Assembly (NCBI RefSeq): GCF_017815535.1
Contig: NZ_CP072596.1
Coordinates: 682,001 to 746,000 of the forward strand
Direction: 5' to 3'
Length of the DNA: 64,000 nt
Origin: Tessaracoccus sp. MC1865
GTDB taxonomy: Bacteria > Actinomycetota > Actinomycetes > Propionibacteriales > Propionibacteriaceae
In this document: positions 8,050-15,429 of the stretch, piece by piece
How the letters are laid out: each line of letters begins with the position of its first letter
Position numbering within the stretch: the first letter of the stretch is position 1
The notes under the pieces: model-generated
Told to the model about the DNA's origin: nothing
Databases searched by the model: none
What the model saw: only the letters and a program-made list of their open reading frames with translations
Translations under genes and position numbers: made by a program

Positions 8050-8613
8050 TCACGCCCGGGCGAGCCAGCACCCCTTGATGTGGTCATCCACGTGCCCGAT
8101 CGCCTGCATGAGTGCGTACATCGTGGTGGGGCCGACGAAGCGGAATCCGCGCCGGCGCAATTCCTTGCTCAGCGCCACCGACTCGTCGGTGCTGGCCGGC
8201 ACGTCGAACCCCGTCAGGGGTGCCCGCTCCCGCGGCTCCGGCGCGTACTCCGCGATCAGGTCCGCCAGGCGTTCGCCGTCCTCGTGCATCTTGTTGAGCG
8301 CCCGGGCGTTGCCGATGGTGGCGAGGATCTTCAGACGGTTACGGATGATGCCCGGGTTGGCCATGAGCTCCTCCACGTCGTCCTCGGTGAATTCAGCGAC
8401 GACGGCGGGATCGAAGCCCGCGAACGCCTCACGGAAGGTGTCCCGCTTGCGCAGGACCGTCAGCCAGCTCAGGCCGGCCTGGAAGCCTTCGAGGCAGACC
8501 CGTTCGAGCAGCTCGCGTTCGTCGTCGGAATGTTCGAGAGGGCGGCCCCACTCGTCGTCGTGGTAGGCCTGATACAACGGGTCATCGGCGCCGAAGCAAC
8601 GCACCTTGTCCAT
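8050..8613 (-). CDS. tag: DNA-3-methyladenine glycosylase I
   Basis: A 187-residue base-excision repair enzyme that removes 3-methyladenine from alkylated DNA. Family features are complete: the N-terminal RCFGADDPLYQAYHDDEWG with its zinc-binding cysteine and histidine, FQAGLSWLTVLRKR in the helix-hairpin-helix region, NRLKILATIGNAR, and the C-terminal HVDDHIKGC that supplies the remaining zinc ligands. The ATG at 8613 has AAGGAGAA at ideal spacing; an upstream in-frame start at 8640 lacks one. It is transcribed alone. Confidence 0.95.
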   Translation of the reverse strand: MDKVRCFGADDPLYQAYHDDEWGRPLEHSDDERELLERVCLEGFQAGLSWLTVLRKRDTFREAFAGFDPAVVAEFTEDDVEELMANPGIIRNRLKILATIGNARALNKMHEDGERLADLIAEYAPEPRERAPLTGFDVPASTDESVALSKELRRRGFRFVGPTTMYALMQAIGHVDDHIKGCWLARA

Positions 8614-8696
8614 CTGGATTCTCCTTCGTGGCAGGAACAAGTCTCCCCTCCACTGTGGCCGGTGCGCCAGCCGATTTTCGATGGCTTTGGCTCCTG

Positions 8697-8726
8697 TGGA
8701 TAACGGGGCTGTCGCCTTGATAGACT
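8697..8726 (+). promoter_or_regulatory. Promoter of the tRNA-Gln gene (TGGATA, 18 bases, TAGACT)
   Basis: TGGATA (8697-8702) and TAGACT (8721-8726) are separated by 18 bases and lie 25 bases before the mature tRNA. The tRNA-Leu gene at 58315 has the same TAGACT hexamer upstream. Confidence 0.5.
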
Positions 8727-8750
8727 CTCGGGAGCCTCAGACGAGGTTGA

Positions 8751-8829
8751 TCCCCGGTTGGTCTTTCGGTAGGGCCCGCCTGACTTTGAATCAGGATTAG
8801 CGAAGCAGGTTCGACTCCTGCCCGGGGAG
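8751..8829 (+). tRNA. tRNA-Gln (anticodon UUG)
   Basis: The acceptor arms TCCCCGG (8751-8757) and CCGGGGA (8822-8828) pair fully. The anticodon stem CCTGA/TCAGG closes the loop CTTTGAA, giving anticodon TTG at 8786-8788. The T arm GCAGG/CCTGC closes TTCGACT. The first pair is U-A and the discriminator base is G, both known glutamine identity features. No CCA is encoded. The D stem GGTC/GGCC contains one G-U pair, two bases link it to the anticodon stem, and nine bases lie between the anticodon and T stems. These make the gene slightly irregular at 79 nt. Confidence 0.8.
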
Positions 8830-8891
8830 CCGCAAAGGAGCTTGACAAGGCAAAATCCCCGCTGGCTCCGACGAGGCGGGTCCGAGCGTTC

Positions 8892-9404
8892 TCACAGGTA
8901 GCGGCCCCGGCGATGCTCGAGGGCCTCCAACTCGGACTCAGGCAGCTCGAGGGATTCCACCACAGCCCGCACGAGCAGCCCCCACCCGGCATGCCCCGGG
9001 TCCGCGTCGACGAGTCGCACGCCGGCCCAGGCCGCAGCGTGGACCAGGCGGGGGCCGTGGGCGTCGTCGCTCCACTCTCCGGTGCGGAAGGGCCCGCCAG
9101 GTGACGGTGCCACCCGGGCGAACACGTCGGAGAGCCAGCCCTGCCCCTGGCGCAGCACGTTGACAGTGGCCAGCTCAGTCGTTCGGAACAGATCCCACCA
9201 GTCGCTGTCCTCGTCCACGAGCGCCACCAGTTCAGCGGGCTCCCCGTCGGCCACCAGTACCGACGAGATGGTCCATCCGTCGCGGGTGGTGCCTTCGGCG
9301 CTGGTCCAGATCGTGACCGGGGAGGGCATCAGGCCGCGGAGCCTGCGAACCGGGTCGCGCCGGTCTCGCGGTGGCAGGAACGGATGGTCACTGTGGATCG
9401 ACAT
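8892..9404 (-). CDS. Flavin-reductase-like (FMN-binding split-barrel) protein
   Basis: A 170-residue cytoplasmic protein. The central part (SPVTIWTSAEGTTRDGWTISS...VADGEPAELVALVDEDSD...TTELATVNVLRQGQ) follows the FMN-binding split barrel of flavin reductase domain proteins, in which the stretch before SS contacts the flavin phosphate. The C-terminal part has the strand pattern VRLVDADPGHAGWGLLVRAVVE. Family members reduce flavin with NAD(P)H or act in small-molecule oxidoreduction; the reaction is unknown here. The ATG at 9404 is chosen because the conserved part begins soon after it and an AACACT hexamer sits six bases upstream. Confidence 0.65.
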   Translation of the reverse strand: MSIHSDHPFLPPRDRRDPVRRLRGLMPSPVTIWTSAEGTTRDGWTISSVLVADGEPAELVALVDEDSDWWDLFRTTELATVNVLRQGQGWLSDVFARVAPSPGGPFRTGEWSDDAHGPRLVHAAAWAGVRLVDADPGHAGWGLLVRAVVESLELPESELEALEHRRGRYL

Positions 9405-9612
9405 GGTTCCAGTGTTCCCCATGGGGCGGGGCCGGCCGCTGATGCCGGGCACGCCAGCGCGGCCTCGCCAGATCCCGAGCCGGCCTACAAGACGCTGAGC
9501 CACCTACCCCTTGCCGCCTAGAAAAACACCACGCCATGGGACTCGACCACAGCGTTCGGCTCACGAACGTGTGCGAACGTCCGCTAAGCTCCCGCAGGCC
9601 AAGAAGATTTCA

Positions 9613-9650
9613 AGCTGGTGTGGTTATTCCAGCTCTCAGGATCCTTGAGA
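9613..9650. other. Two adjacent inverted repeats upstream of the DUF2798 gene
   Basis: AGCTGG (9613-9618) pairs with CCAGCT (9629-9634) around a ten-base loop. It is immediately followed by TCTCAGGATCCTTGAGA (9634-9650), a near-palindrome around GGATCC. The surrounding non-coding stretch (9405-9755) is noticeably less GC-rich than the coding DNA. Either repeat could be the end of a transcript or a protein-binding site. Confidence 0.4.
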
Positions 9651-9755
9651 TGCAGTCGCGCCGGACAAGCGCGAACCCATGGCGCCCACCCGACGTGACA
9701 GTCCGCGGAACCGCTGTCTGCAGCCGTGCGTCGCCGCCCCAGCCAAGGAACCACC

Positions 9756-10019
9756 ATGACCAAGAAACACGCACTTCTCACCCAGATCTTCATGACCTTC
9801 ACAATGGCCGCCGCGATGTCCGGCGTCATGAGCCTCATCTTCATGGGCCCTTCGCTTGAATGGCTGGCCACATGGCCGACTGATTTCGTTATCGCGTGGC
9901 CCATCGCCTTCCTCTTCACCATGGTGGCCCGGCCGATGTCCGTGTCCCTGGCCGGGTCGGTGCTCCGTCGCCGGACGCTCGCGCCTGCCGCGGCGACGTC
10001 TGCCGAATCAGCTGCCTGA
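9756..10019 (+). CDS. DUF2798 family small membrane protein
   Basis: An 87-residue protein with two membrane helices (residues about 7-32 and 42-70). The first contains the family pattern FMTFTMAAAMSGVMSLIFMGPS and the second IAWPIAFLFTMVARPMSV; both match the short DUF2798 domain of unknown function. AAGGAA lies seven bases before the ATG at 9756, which supports this start over the upstream in-frame ATG at 9726. It converges on another small membrane protein with only five bases between the stops. No function is known. Confidence 0.75.
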   Translation: MTKKHALLTQIFMTFTMAAAMSGVMSLIFMGPSLEWLATWPTDFVIAWPIAFLFTMVARPMSVSLAGSVLRRRTLAPAAATSAESAA

Positions 10020-10024
10020 GAGTC

Positions 10025-10291
10025 TCACCTTGCGGGTGCCGAGGCTGCGCGGCACTGGCTGCCGCGCAGGGGCCCGCCGACGGCGGCGCTGATGTAGCAG
10101 ATGTCCAAGAGCCCGGCGGTGAGAGGGAGGGCGCTCCAGGCGATCGAAGCCAGGCCGAGCGCACTTCCGCGGCCCGCGAGGCCGGCGGCCAGGGAGGCAG
10201 CGCCGGCGACCACCCTGAAAGCGCGGCCGCTGGGGCTGTTGACCCACCTGCCGAACCTCGACCTGTTGAAGGACTCCGCCATGGCGCTCAT
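10025..10291 (-). CDS. DUF2892-like small membrane protein
   Basis: An 88-residue protein. After FNRSRFGRWVNSPSGRAFR come two hydrophobic helices (VVAGAASLAAGLAG and LASIAWSALPLTAGLLDIC), the layout of DUF2892 proteins, which occur alone or fused to rhodanese domains (YgaP-type). The conserved cysteine in LLDICYIS matches the position of the family's cysteine. The ATG at 10291 follows a TACGAT hexamer by six bases, so the mRNA is probably leaderless. The function is not known. Confidence 0.6.
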   Translation of the reverse strand: MSAMAESFNRSRFGRWVNSPSGRAFRVVAGAASLAAGLAGRGSALGLASIAWSALPLTAGLLDICYISAAVGGPLRGSQCRAASAPAR

Positions 10292-10297
10292 GCGCGC

Positions 10298-10327
10298 ATC
10301 GTAGGCATCCCGGCATGCCGGGAGCAA
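10298..10327 (-). promoter_or_regulatory. Promoter with a 12-bp palindrome in its spacer
   Basis: On the minus strand TTGCTC (10327-10322) and TACGAT (10303-10298) are 18 bases apart, and the DUF2892 ATG begins six bases after the -10 hexamer. The spacer contains the perfect palindrome CCGGCATGCCGG (10310-10321), placed where a repressor would block polymerase. Confidence 0.5.
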
Positions 10328-10436
10328 TGGCTCACGGCTGTGGACGTGCGGCCCACGGCGGTTCGGCGGCGGCCGGACCGGCGTGGATAGTGCGAGAGCT
10401 CCTGACTAAACGTCCAATATTGACCCTATGCTCGTA

Positions 10437-10442
10437 TATAAT
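10437..10442 (+). promoter_or_regulatory. Consensus TATAAT -10 for the DUF222/HNH gene
   Basis: TATAAT lies seven bases before the ATG at 10450, inside an AT-rich island (about 10408-10448) that stands out in this genome. A TTGACC at 10420-10425 is only 11 bases upstream, too close to be the matching -35. No ribosome binding site precedes the ATG, so a leaderless transcript is likely. Confidence 0.55.
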
Positions 10443-10449
10443 AGCTCAC

Positions 10450-11949
10450 ATGAGCGACGTGGGGGATCTGGTGCAGCAGGGCATCGCAGCGCTCTGGCAC
10501 GCCGCTGCCGCCCTGAGTGCTGACCCCGCGGTGTCTTCAACCAGGCGGTTGAGCCTGGTCGATCAGGTGGCACAGGCGAAGGCGCAGTTGGCCGGCCTGG
10601 AACTGCACCTGCTCCATGAGGCCCGGCTCGCCGCCGACGACGCGACGGTGGACGGGGCGAGGCAGTCGGTGCGCACCACCACGGCGCAGTCCACCGCGTC
10701 GCTGAAACTGGCCATGGATCTGGGGGAACGCTTTCCCCTGATCGCGGCGGCGTTGAACGACGGGGTCATTTCGCTGGCGCAGGCCGAGGCGATCGTCTCG
10801 GGGCTGCGGAAGTTGCCCGGCAGGCTGACCCGCGCAGACCTGGTGGAGTGCCAGAAGTCGGTCCTTGAACACGTCGACACCCTGGGGCCCGCCGAGTTGC
10901 GGGAGTTGGCGTCGCGGCTGGCCGAGGTGATCGATCCTGACCTGGCGGACGCCGACGAAGCGAAACGCCTGGCGGCCGAAGAGCGGGCCGCTCGCAGGGG
11001 AAGGTTCCTGCGCCTTTCGCCGGACTACCACGGCTCGATCCGGATCACCGGCCTGCTGCCCGTGGCGGATGCCGCCTTGCTGGCGGCGCAGCTGGAGGCG
11101 TTGCTGCCGTCGGCCTCCTCCTACGCGGATGCGGGCGAGACGCCCGGGCCGGATGTACGCCGCGCCGACGCCCTGGTGCTGCTGGTCCAGGCCGCGGCCG
11201 CGTCCGGCGAGCTTCCGGCCCATGGCGGAGACCGGCCGCGGGTCCACATCACCATGCACCTCGACACCCTGGCCTCCGGCCTCGGGACGGTCGGGTTGCC
11301 CGGCCTCGACGTCGACAGCATCACGGCTGGCGAGGCCCGCAGGATGGCGTGCGACGCGGGCGTGATCCCGATGGTGCTCGGCACCAGCTCCCAGCCCCTC
11401 GACGTCGGCCGCGAGCATCGGCTGTTCACCCCCGCCATCCGCGCCGCCCTTGTTCTCCGTGACGGGGGCTGCGCGTTCCCCCACTGCACCGCCAGCCCAG
11501 CTTCGTGTGAGGCGCACCACATCGTCCCCTGGTGGGCAGGCGGCGAGTCGTCGATCAACAACGCGGTGCTGTTGTGTCCGCACCACCACCGGCTGGTGGA
11601 GCCAGATCCGCAACAGTCAGCCGAATCGCAGTGGCAGGTCCACCTGGATCCGGTCACCGGGATGCCATGGTTCGCCCCACCCCGGCATGTCGACCCGGCC
11701 CGAAAACCCAGGCAACACCGAAGACACCTGCTGCGCGAACTCGTGGCCTCCGCCAAGGCATCACCCTGCACACCCGAGGCAGACGGAAACAACTACAGTC
11801 TGGATGAACTCCTCGAACGCAGCGCGACTATCTGGCACGCGGACGGCGGGAATGGTTCCGCGCCAAGCGGCACCGCGCCAGTACGAGTCGCCGCCCGGCC
11901 GAGAGGCCGGCCCCCAGTGGGAACCGGCCTCTCCTTCCGTCGACGATGA
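10450..11949 (+). CDS. DUF222 / HNH endonuclease-signature protein (13E12 repeat family)
   Basis: A 499-residue protein. The N-terminal two thirds are the helical DUF222 domain (residues about 15-330), and the C-terminal region has an HNH endonuclease motif: RDGGCAFPHCTASPASCEAH, then HIVPWW, then NNAVLLCPHHHRLVE. Both CxxC-like zinc ligands and the HH, N and H catalytic positions are present, so the nuclease site looks intact. These proteins form large paralogous families in actinobacteria and are sometimes linked to mobile DNA; their biological role is not established. The start at 10450 fits the TATAAT hexamer. A hairpin lies within the last codons. Confidence 0.88.
   Translation: MSDVGDLVQQGIAALWHAAAALSADPAVSSTRRLSLVDQVAQAKAQLAGLELHLLHEARLAADDATVDGARQSVRTTTAQSTASLKLAMDLGERFPLIAAALNDGVISLAQAEAIVSGLRKLPGRLTRADLVECQKSVLEHVDTLGPAELRELASRLAEVIDPDLADADEAKRLAAEERAARRGRFLRLSPDYHGSIRITGLLPVADAALLAAQLEALLPSASSYADAGETPGPDVRRADALVLLVQAAAASGELPAHGGDRPRVHITMHLDTLASGLGTVGLPGLDVDSITAGEARRMACDAGVIPMVLGTSSQPLDVGREHRLFTPAIRAALVLRDGGCAFPHCTASPASCEAHHIVPWWAGGESSINNAVLLCPHHHRLVEPDPQQSAESQWQVHLDPVTGMPWFAPPRHVDPARKPRQHRRHLLRELVASAKASPCTPEADGNNYSLDELLERSATIWHADGGNGSAPSGTAPVRVAARPRGRPPVGTGLSFRRR
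11901..11933 (+). terminator. Hairpin inside the 3' end of the DUF222/HNH coding region
   Basis: GAGAGGCCGG (11901-11910) and CCGGCCTCTC (11924-11933) form a perfect 10-bp stem with a 13-base loop, followed by CTTCCGT. The stop codon is 14 bases later, so this terminator-like structure overlaps coding sequence. Confidence 0.55.
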
Positions 11950-11971
11950 CGGTGACCAACGCAACCGCCGA

Positions 11972-13078
11972 TCAACGCAAACGCATCGAAATCAGTTCGC
12001 CCTGCGGAGGGTCGAAGAGGGCCTTGGTGGTGGCGTAGAGCGTCGATCCCTTGACTTCAACGTCAACCGCCATCGGGAGCGCCTCGTAGAGGCTCACCGC
12101 CCGGGTATCGGCATCGACCTGGTAGATGCCCTCGCCGAACAGGGACGCGATGTACAGGTTGCCGTCGCCGTCGAAAGCCAGACCTGTGGGGGTCATGAGG
12201 CCGTCGACGTAGAGCTCGTGGTGGCCACTGGCGACGTCAATGCGATGCACCGAGCCGCGGGCGCCGAGGCTCGGGTCTTCAGGTCCACCGGGAAGCAGGC
12301 CGACGTACAGCATGCCGTCGGGCCCGAACTCAAGATCGGTCGGCACCGCTTCGAAGGCGTACTCGAGGCCGGCGCAGGACGGCACTCCCAGCGTCTCCGC
12401 CGCTTCGGCCGTGATCTCCGCGGGTTGTGGGGGAAGGACTGCCACGGTGCTGATGCTGCCGGTCTTCAGGTTGATGGCCAGGACGGCATTCGCGCCGGCG
12501 TCTGCCACGTAGGCGGTGTTGCCGCGCACTGCGAGCGAGTAGGCGTGGGAGTCCACTTCGACGTCGGCGCCGGTGTAGCTGGCGGGGAATCCGACTTCTC
12601 CCAGCTCGGCGACACAGTCGGGACTTGCCACAGCGTCGGCAGGGGACAAGCCGTATTGAACGTCCGCATCGAGGTTGTTGTCCATCTCATACTGCGCGAT
12701 CTGGTCCGTGATGGTGGTCACATTGCCCGCCGCGTCGATGGCCTTCAGGGTGCCCACCATGGGGCTCGGGTCGAATGGGCCTGCGCCCACGCTCTCCAGG
12801 AAGTACAAGGTGCTGCCGCGATAGTCCGCACCGCCCACCTCCCATCCGGGGGAGGAGTACACGGTGGTGGACTCACCCTTGCGGACAGTTGTCAGCATCC
12901 CGGCGAACGACTGTGAGATGGCCACAGTGCCGCCTGGGCCCACGGCGAGGTGGAGTGGTGTGATGAGCCCGTCCTGCAGGACAGTGGGGCCTGGGTCGGG
13001 CGGTGCCGCCTGGGACATGCCGGCGGGTACCAGTGCGAGGAGGGTGGCTGAGGCTAGAGCGACGCTGCGGAACTTCAT
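11972..13078 (-). CDS. Secreted ScyD/ScyE-like beta-propeller protein
   Basis: A 368-residue exported protein. The ATG at 13078 is preceded by AAAGGGGAT and followed by a clear signal peptide: MKFR, a hydrophobic run, then cleavage near AGMSQAA. The mature part has repeated NHL/SMP-30-type blades (for example VDGLMTPTGLAFDGDGNLYIASLF, LAVRGNTAYVADAGANAVL, PTDLEFGPDGMLYVGLLPGG). This matches the ScyD/ScyE family, named from cyanobacterial scytonemin gene clusters but widespread in actinobacteria with unknown function. Nothing nearby suggests scytonemin synthesis, so the name reflects the fold only. It is probably transcribed alone. Confidence 0.75.
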   Translation of the reverse strand: MKFRSVALASATLLALVPAGMSQAAPPDPGPTVLQDGLITPLHLAVGPGGTVAISQSFAGMLTTVRKGESTTVYSSPGWEVGGADYRGSTLYFLESVGAGPFDPSPMVGTLKAIDAAGNVTTITDQIAQYEMDNNLDADVQYGLSPADAVASPDCVAELGEVGFPASYTGADVEVDSHAYSLAVRGNTAYVADAGANAVLAINLKTGSISTVAVLPPQPAEITAEAAETLGVPSCAGLEYAFEAVPTDLEFGPDGMLYVGLLPGGPEDPSLGARGSVHRIDVASGHHELYVDGLMTPTGLAFDGDGNLYIASLFGEGIYQVDADTRAVSLYEALPMAVDVEVKGSTLYATTKALFDPPQGELISMRLR

Positions 13079-13221
13079 GAGATCCCCTTTGGACGCAGAG
13101 CCGGCCGACGTGGCCGGTCGCATAAGGGCCAGCCTCATCTGAGGCGTGAGCCATGTCAATAGTTTTCATGCCTGGGAAACTGCGCTGACCATGATCCACG
13201 CGGCCAGTCGTCGCGCTTCGC

Positions 13222-13227
13222 TAGGGT
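13222..13227 (+). promoter_or_regulatory. -10 element (TAGGGT) for a leaderless HAD phosphatase mRNA
   Basis: TAGGGT is followed by six bases and the ATG at 13234, with no ribosome binding site between. No convincing -35 box was seen. Confidence 0.45.
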
Positions 13228-13233
13228 TCAGAT

Positions 13234-14037
13234 ATGCGAGGGCGTAAAGACATCAAGAGCTGGCTGACGGACATGGACGGCGTGCTGGTGCACGAGAACG
13301 TCGCGCTGCCCGGAGCCATCGAACTCATCGAGCAGTGGAAGGCCGACGGCACCGAGTTCCTCGTCCTCACCAACAACTCGATCTTCACGCCCCGCGACCT
13401 CGCGGCCCGCCTCCGTGCCTCCGGCCTGGACGTTCCGGAGGAGCGGCTGTGGACGTCGGCGCTGGCTACGGCCGATTTCGTGTCCCAGCAGAAGCCCGGC
13501 GGCTCCGCCTACGTCATCGGCGAAGCAGGCATCATCACGGCACTGCACGAGCGCGGCTTCATCATGACGGACCGAAACCCGGATTTCGTGATCGTGGGGG
13601 AGACGCGCACCTACTCGTTCGAGCAGGTGACCACCGCCATCCGGCTGATCGCGGCAGGTGCCCGGTTCGTCGTCACCAATCCCGACGCCACGGGCCCGAG
13701 CCCGGATGGCATCATTCCGGCCACCGGCGCCATCGCGGCCCTGATGACCGAGGCCACCGGCCTGAAACCTTATGTCGTCGGCAAGCCGAACCCCATGATG
13801 TTCCGGTCGGCGCTGAACAAGATCGGCGCCCACTCGGAGGAGACGGGCATGATCGGCGACCGGATGGACACCGACATCGTCGCCGGCATGGAAGCCGGGC
13901 TGCACACGGTGCTGGTGCTGACGGGAATCGAGACCCGGGAGAGCCTGAAGATCCGGCCCTTCCGTCCCGTCGAGGTACTCGACGGGGTGCACGAGCTGGT
14001 CAGGGAGTACCGCGGCCCCGCGCATCAGGAGAGATGA
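13234..14037 (+). CDS. HAD-IIA family (NagD-like) sugar-phosphate phosphatase
   Basis: A 267-residue cytoplasmic hydrolase of the haloacid dehalogenase superfamily. Motif I is WLTDMDGVLVHENVALPGA (nucleophile and acid/base aspartates), motif II is FLVLTNNS with the NagD-type threonine-asparagine-asparagine-serine, motif III is the lysine in VVGKPNP, and motif IV is MIGDRMDTDIVAG. The C2B cap between motifs II and III defines subclass IIA, which dephosphorylates nucleotides, phosphosugars or glycerol phosphate. No specific substrate can be inferred. A short hairpin follows the stop. Confidence 0.88.
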   Translation: MRGRKDIKSWLTDMDGVLVHENVALPGAIELIEQWKADGTEFLVLTNNSIFTPRDLAARLRASGLDVPEERLWTSALATADFVSQQKPGGSAYVIGEAGIITALHERGFIMTDRNPDFVIVGETRTYSFEQVTTAIRLIAAGARFVVTNPDATGPSPDGIIPATGAIAALMTEATGLKPYVVGKPNPMMFRSALNKIGAHSEETGMIGDRMDTDIVAGMEAGLHTVLVLTGIETRESLKIRPFRPVEVLDGVHELVREYRGPAHQER

Positions 14038-14044
14038 CCTCCTG

Positions 14045-14062
14045 CCTCACGAAAACGTGAGG
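14045..14062 (+). terminator. Hairpin after the HAD phosphatase gene
   Basis: CCTCACG and CGTGAGG form a perfect 7-bp stem with an AAAA loop, eight bases after the stop codon. There is no U-tract. Confidence 0.55.
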
Positions 14063-14128
14063 AACCTGAGCCGGTGCGGCAATGCGCGGTAGTCATCGCA
14101 GCAATCTTCGAGCCGTTAGCTGGGCATG

Positions 14129-14146
14129 TGCCCGCCACTTCGGGCA
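14129..14146 (+). other. Small hairpin in the leader upstream of the TasA-like gene
   Basis: TGCCCG and CGGGCA pair around CCACTT, 35 bases before the GTG at 14181. It could be part of the 5' untranslated region of the tasA-like operon. No clear promoter pair was identified in this 140-base gap; CATAAC at 14158-14163 is a weak -10 candidate. Confidence 0.3.
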
Positions 14147-14180
14147 GACAGCTTTCGCATAACAGCTCGAGGAGACCACC

Positions 14181-14831
14181 GTGGAACGCAAGAAGCTCAA
14201 GACCTCTCTCCGGATCACCGCCGCCGTCCTGATCGGCGCCTCCGCGCTCGCCGTCGGCGCCAACGGTATCTACGCCACCCTGAACGCCACTGCCGAAAAC
14301 GTCGTGCCCCAGGAAGCCGCGTCGGGCACCCTCAGCCTCAGGCTGGGCGCGGGTGCGGATTCGGTCGGCTTCGCCGCCAACATCGAGAACCTGGCTCCCG
14401 GCGACGTGGCCAACCGCTACGTCGACCTGACCAATGACGGCTCGCTCGCGTCCACGGGCCTGAGCCTTGGGGTCACCGCCACCGGCACCGCGTCGCTCAT
14501 CTCGGACGGAACCACCAGCAAGGCCGTGCGCGTCTCCATCACGTCGTGCTCGGTCGCCTGGAACGCCACCGACGGTACCTGCGCCGGGACGACGAAGACC
14601 GAGGTGGCCGCCGCGCCGCTGTCCGCTCTGACCGCGGCCAACTCCTTCGTTGGGACCACCGGGCTGGCAGTGGGAGGCGTCGCGCATCTCCAGGTTGGAG
14701 TCACCCTGCCGGAACAGAGCGAGACCACGGTCAACGGGCAGCTGCCAGCGGGCAGTGTCCAGGGCGGCGAGGTGGCACTGACCTACACCTTCAGCGAGAC
14801 CCAGGCCACCGCTGGCACCACCCACCGCTGA
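14181..14831 (+). CDS. TasA/CalY (camelysin)-like fibre protein with a SipW-type signal peptide
   Basis: A 216-residue exported protein. The signal segment (LKTSLRITAAVLIGASALAV, then GANGIYATLNATAENVVP) ends in the pattern typical of substrates of SipW-type peptidases, where a glycine-alanine stretch is followed by a YAxFxDTA-like motif; here YATLNATAE. The mature domain starts with ASGTLSLRLG and shows NIENLAPGDVANRYVDLTNDGSL, the conserved TasA-family region preceding a beta-sandwich. TasA forms amyloid-like or donor-strand fibres in Bacillus biofilms; the role here is inferred by family. AGGAG precedes the GTG. A dedicated SipW-like peptidase lies two genes downstream. Confidence 0.8.
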   Translation: MERKKLKTSLRITAAVLIGASALAVGANGIYATLNATAENVVPQEAASGTLSLRLGAGADSVGFAANIENLAPGDVANRYVDLTNDGSLASTGLSLGVTATGTASLISDGTTSKAVRVSITSCSVAWNATDGTCAGTTKTEVAAAPLSALTAANSFVGTTGLAVGGVAHLQVGVTLPEQSETTVNGQLPAGSVQGGEVALTYTFSETQATAGTTHR

Positions 14832-14862
14832 CCACTCACCGGAAGAGGATGAGGAGTAAGCC

Positions 14863-15411
14863 ATGAGGCGCAGTCTGGCTGCGGCCACGCTCGTTCTGGC
14901 CATCCTCGTCGCCGTCCTGCCCGCAGCCTCCGCGTCCAGCCGCGCGGAGGCCCGGGTGGGGACGACCACCACCGCTGCGGCTTGGGGCGTAGCGGCGGTG
15001 GGGCGGGGCGCTGCGCCCACGGGCTCCCCCCTGATCCTCATCTGGACCAATCTCAAAGGCTTCCGCTACTCGTTCGTCGACCTGGTCAACGTCGGCACCG
15101 TCGAGGTGTCCGGAGCGAGCCTGCTGCTCGACTCGGTGGCGCTGTCCGGCGGAAACAACCCGAGCCCACAGCTCACCTTCGACGCCTGCGTAGGCGCGGA
15201 CTGGAACCCGGCCACCGTCACCTGCTCCGGTGAGGTGGTGCACCTCGGGATGAGCGCGGGAGGGATCATCGACGCGAGGGTTGTCATGGCCGCAGGAGCG
15301 CGGATCAGTCTCCGCGTTCTGCACTCGGCCAACCCGAACCAGTTCCGGTCCACCCTGCAGGTGGCCGTCTCGCGAGGCCAGGTTCGCGACGCCACCACCA
15401 CCAACAGCTGA
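14863..15411 (+). CDS. Secreted protein of the TasA-SipW cluster, function unknown
   Basis: A 182-residue protein with a standard signal peptide (MRRS, then LAAATLVLAILVAVLPAASA). The mature part is predicted to be beta-rich (FRYSFVDLVNVGTVEVSGAS, TFDACVGADWNPATVTCSGE with a cysteine pair, RISLRVLHSANPNQFRSTLQV). The NVGTVEVSGASLLLD segment resembles the strand following the signal in TasA-like domains, so this may be a fibre cap or minor subunit (inference). GAGGAG lies before the ATG, and the gene sits between the TasA-like gene (31-base gap) and the signal peptidase (18-base gap). No named family was recognised. Confidence 0.65.
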   Translation: MRRSLAAATLVLAILVAVLPAASASSRAEARVGTTTTAAAWGVAAVGRGAAPTGSPLILIWTNLKGFRYSFVDLVNVGTVEVSGASLLLDSVALSGGNNPSPQLTFDACVGADWNPATVTCSGEVVHLGMSAGGIIDARVVMAAGARISLRVLHSANPNQFRSTLQVAVSRGQVRDATTTNS

Positions 15412-15429
15412 CCGAAAGGCGCTCGACAG

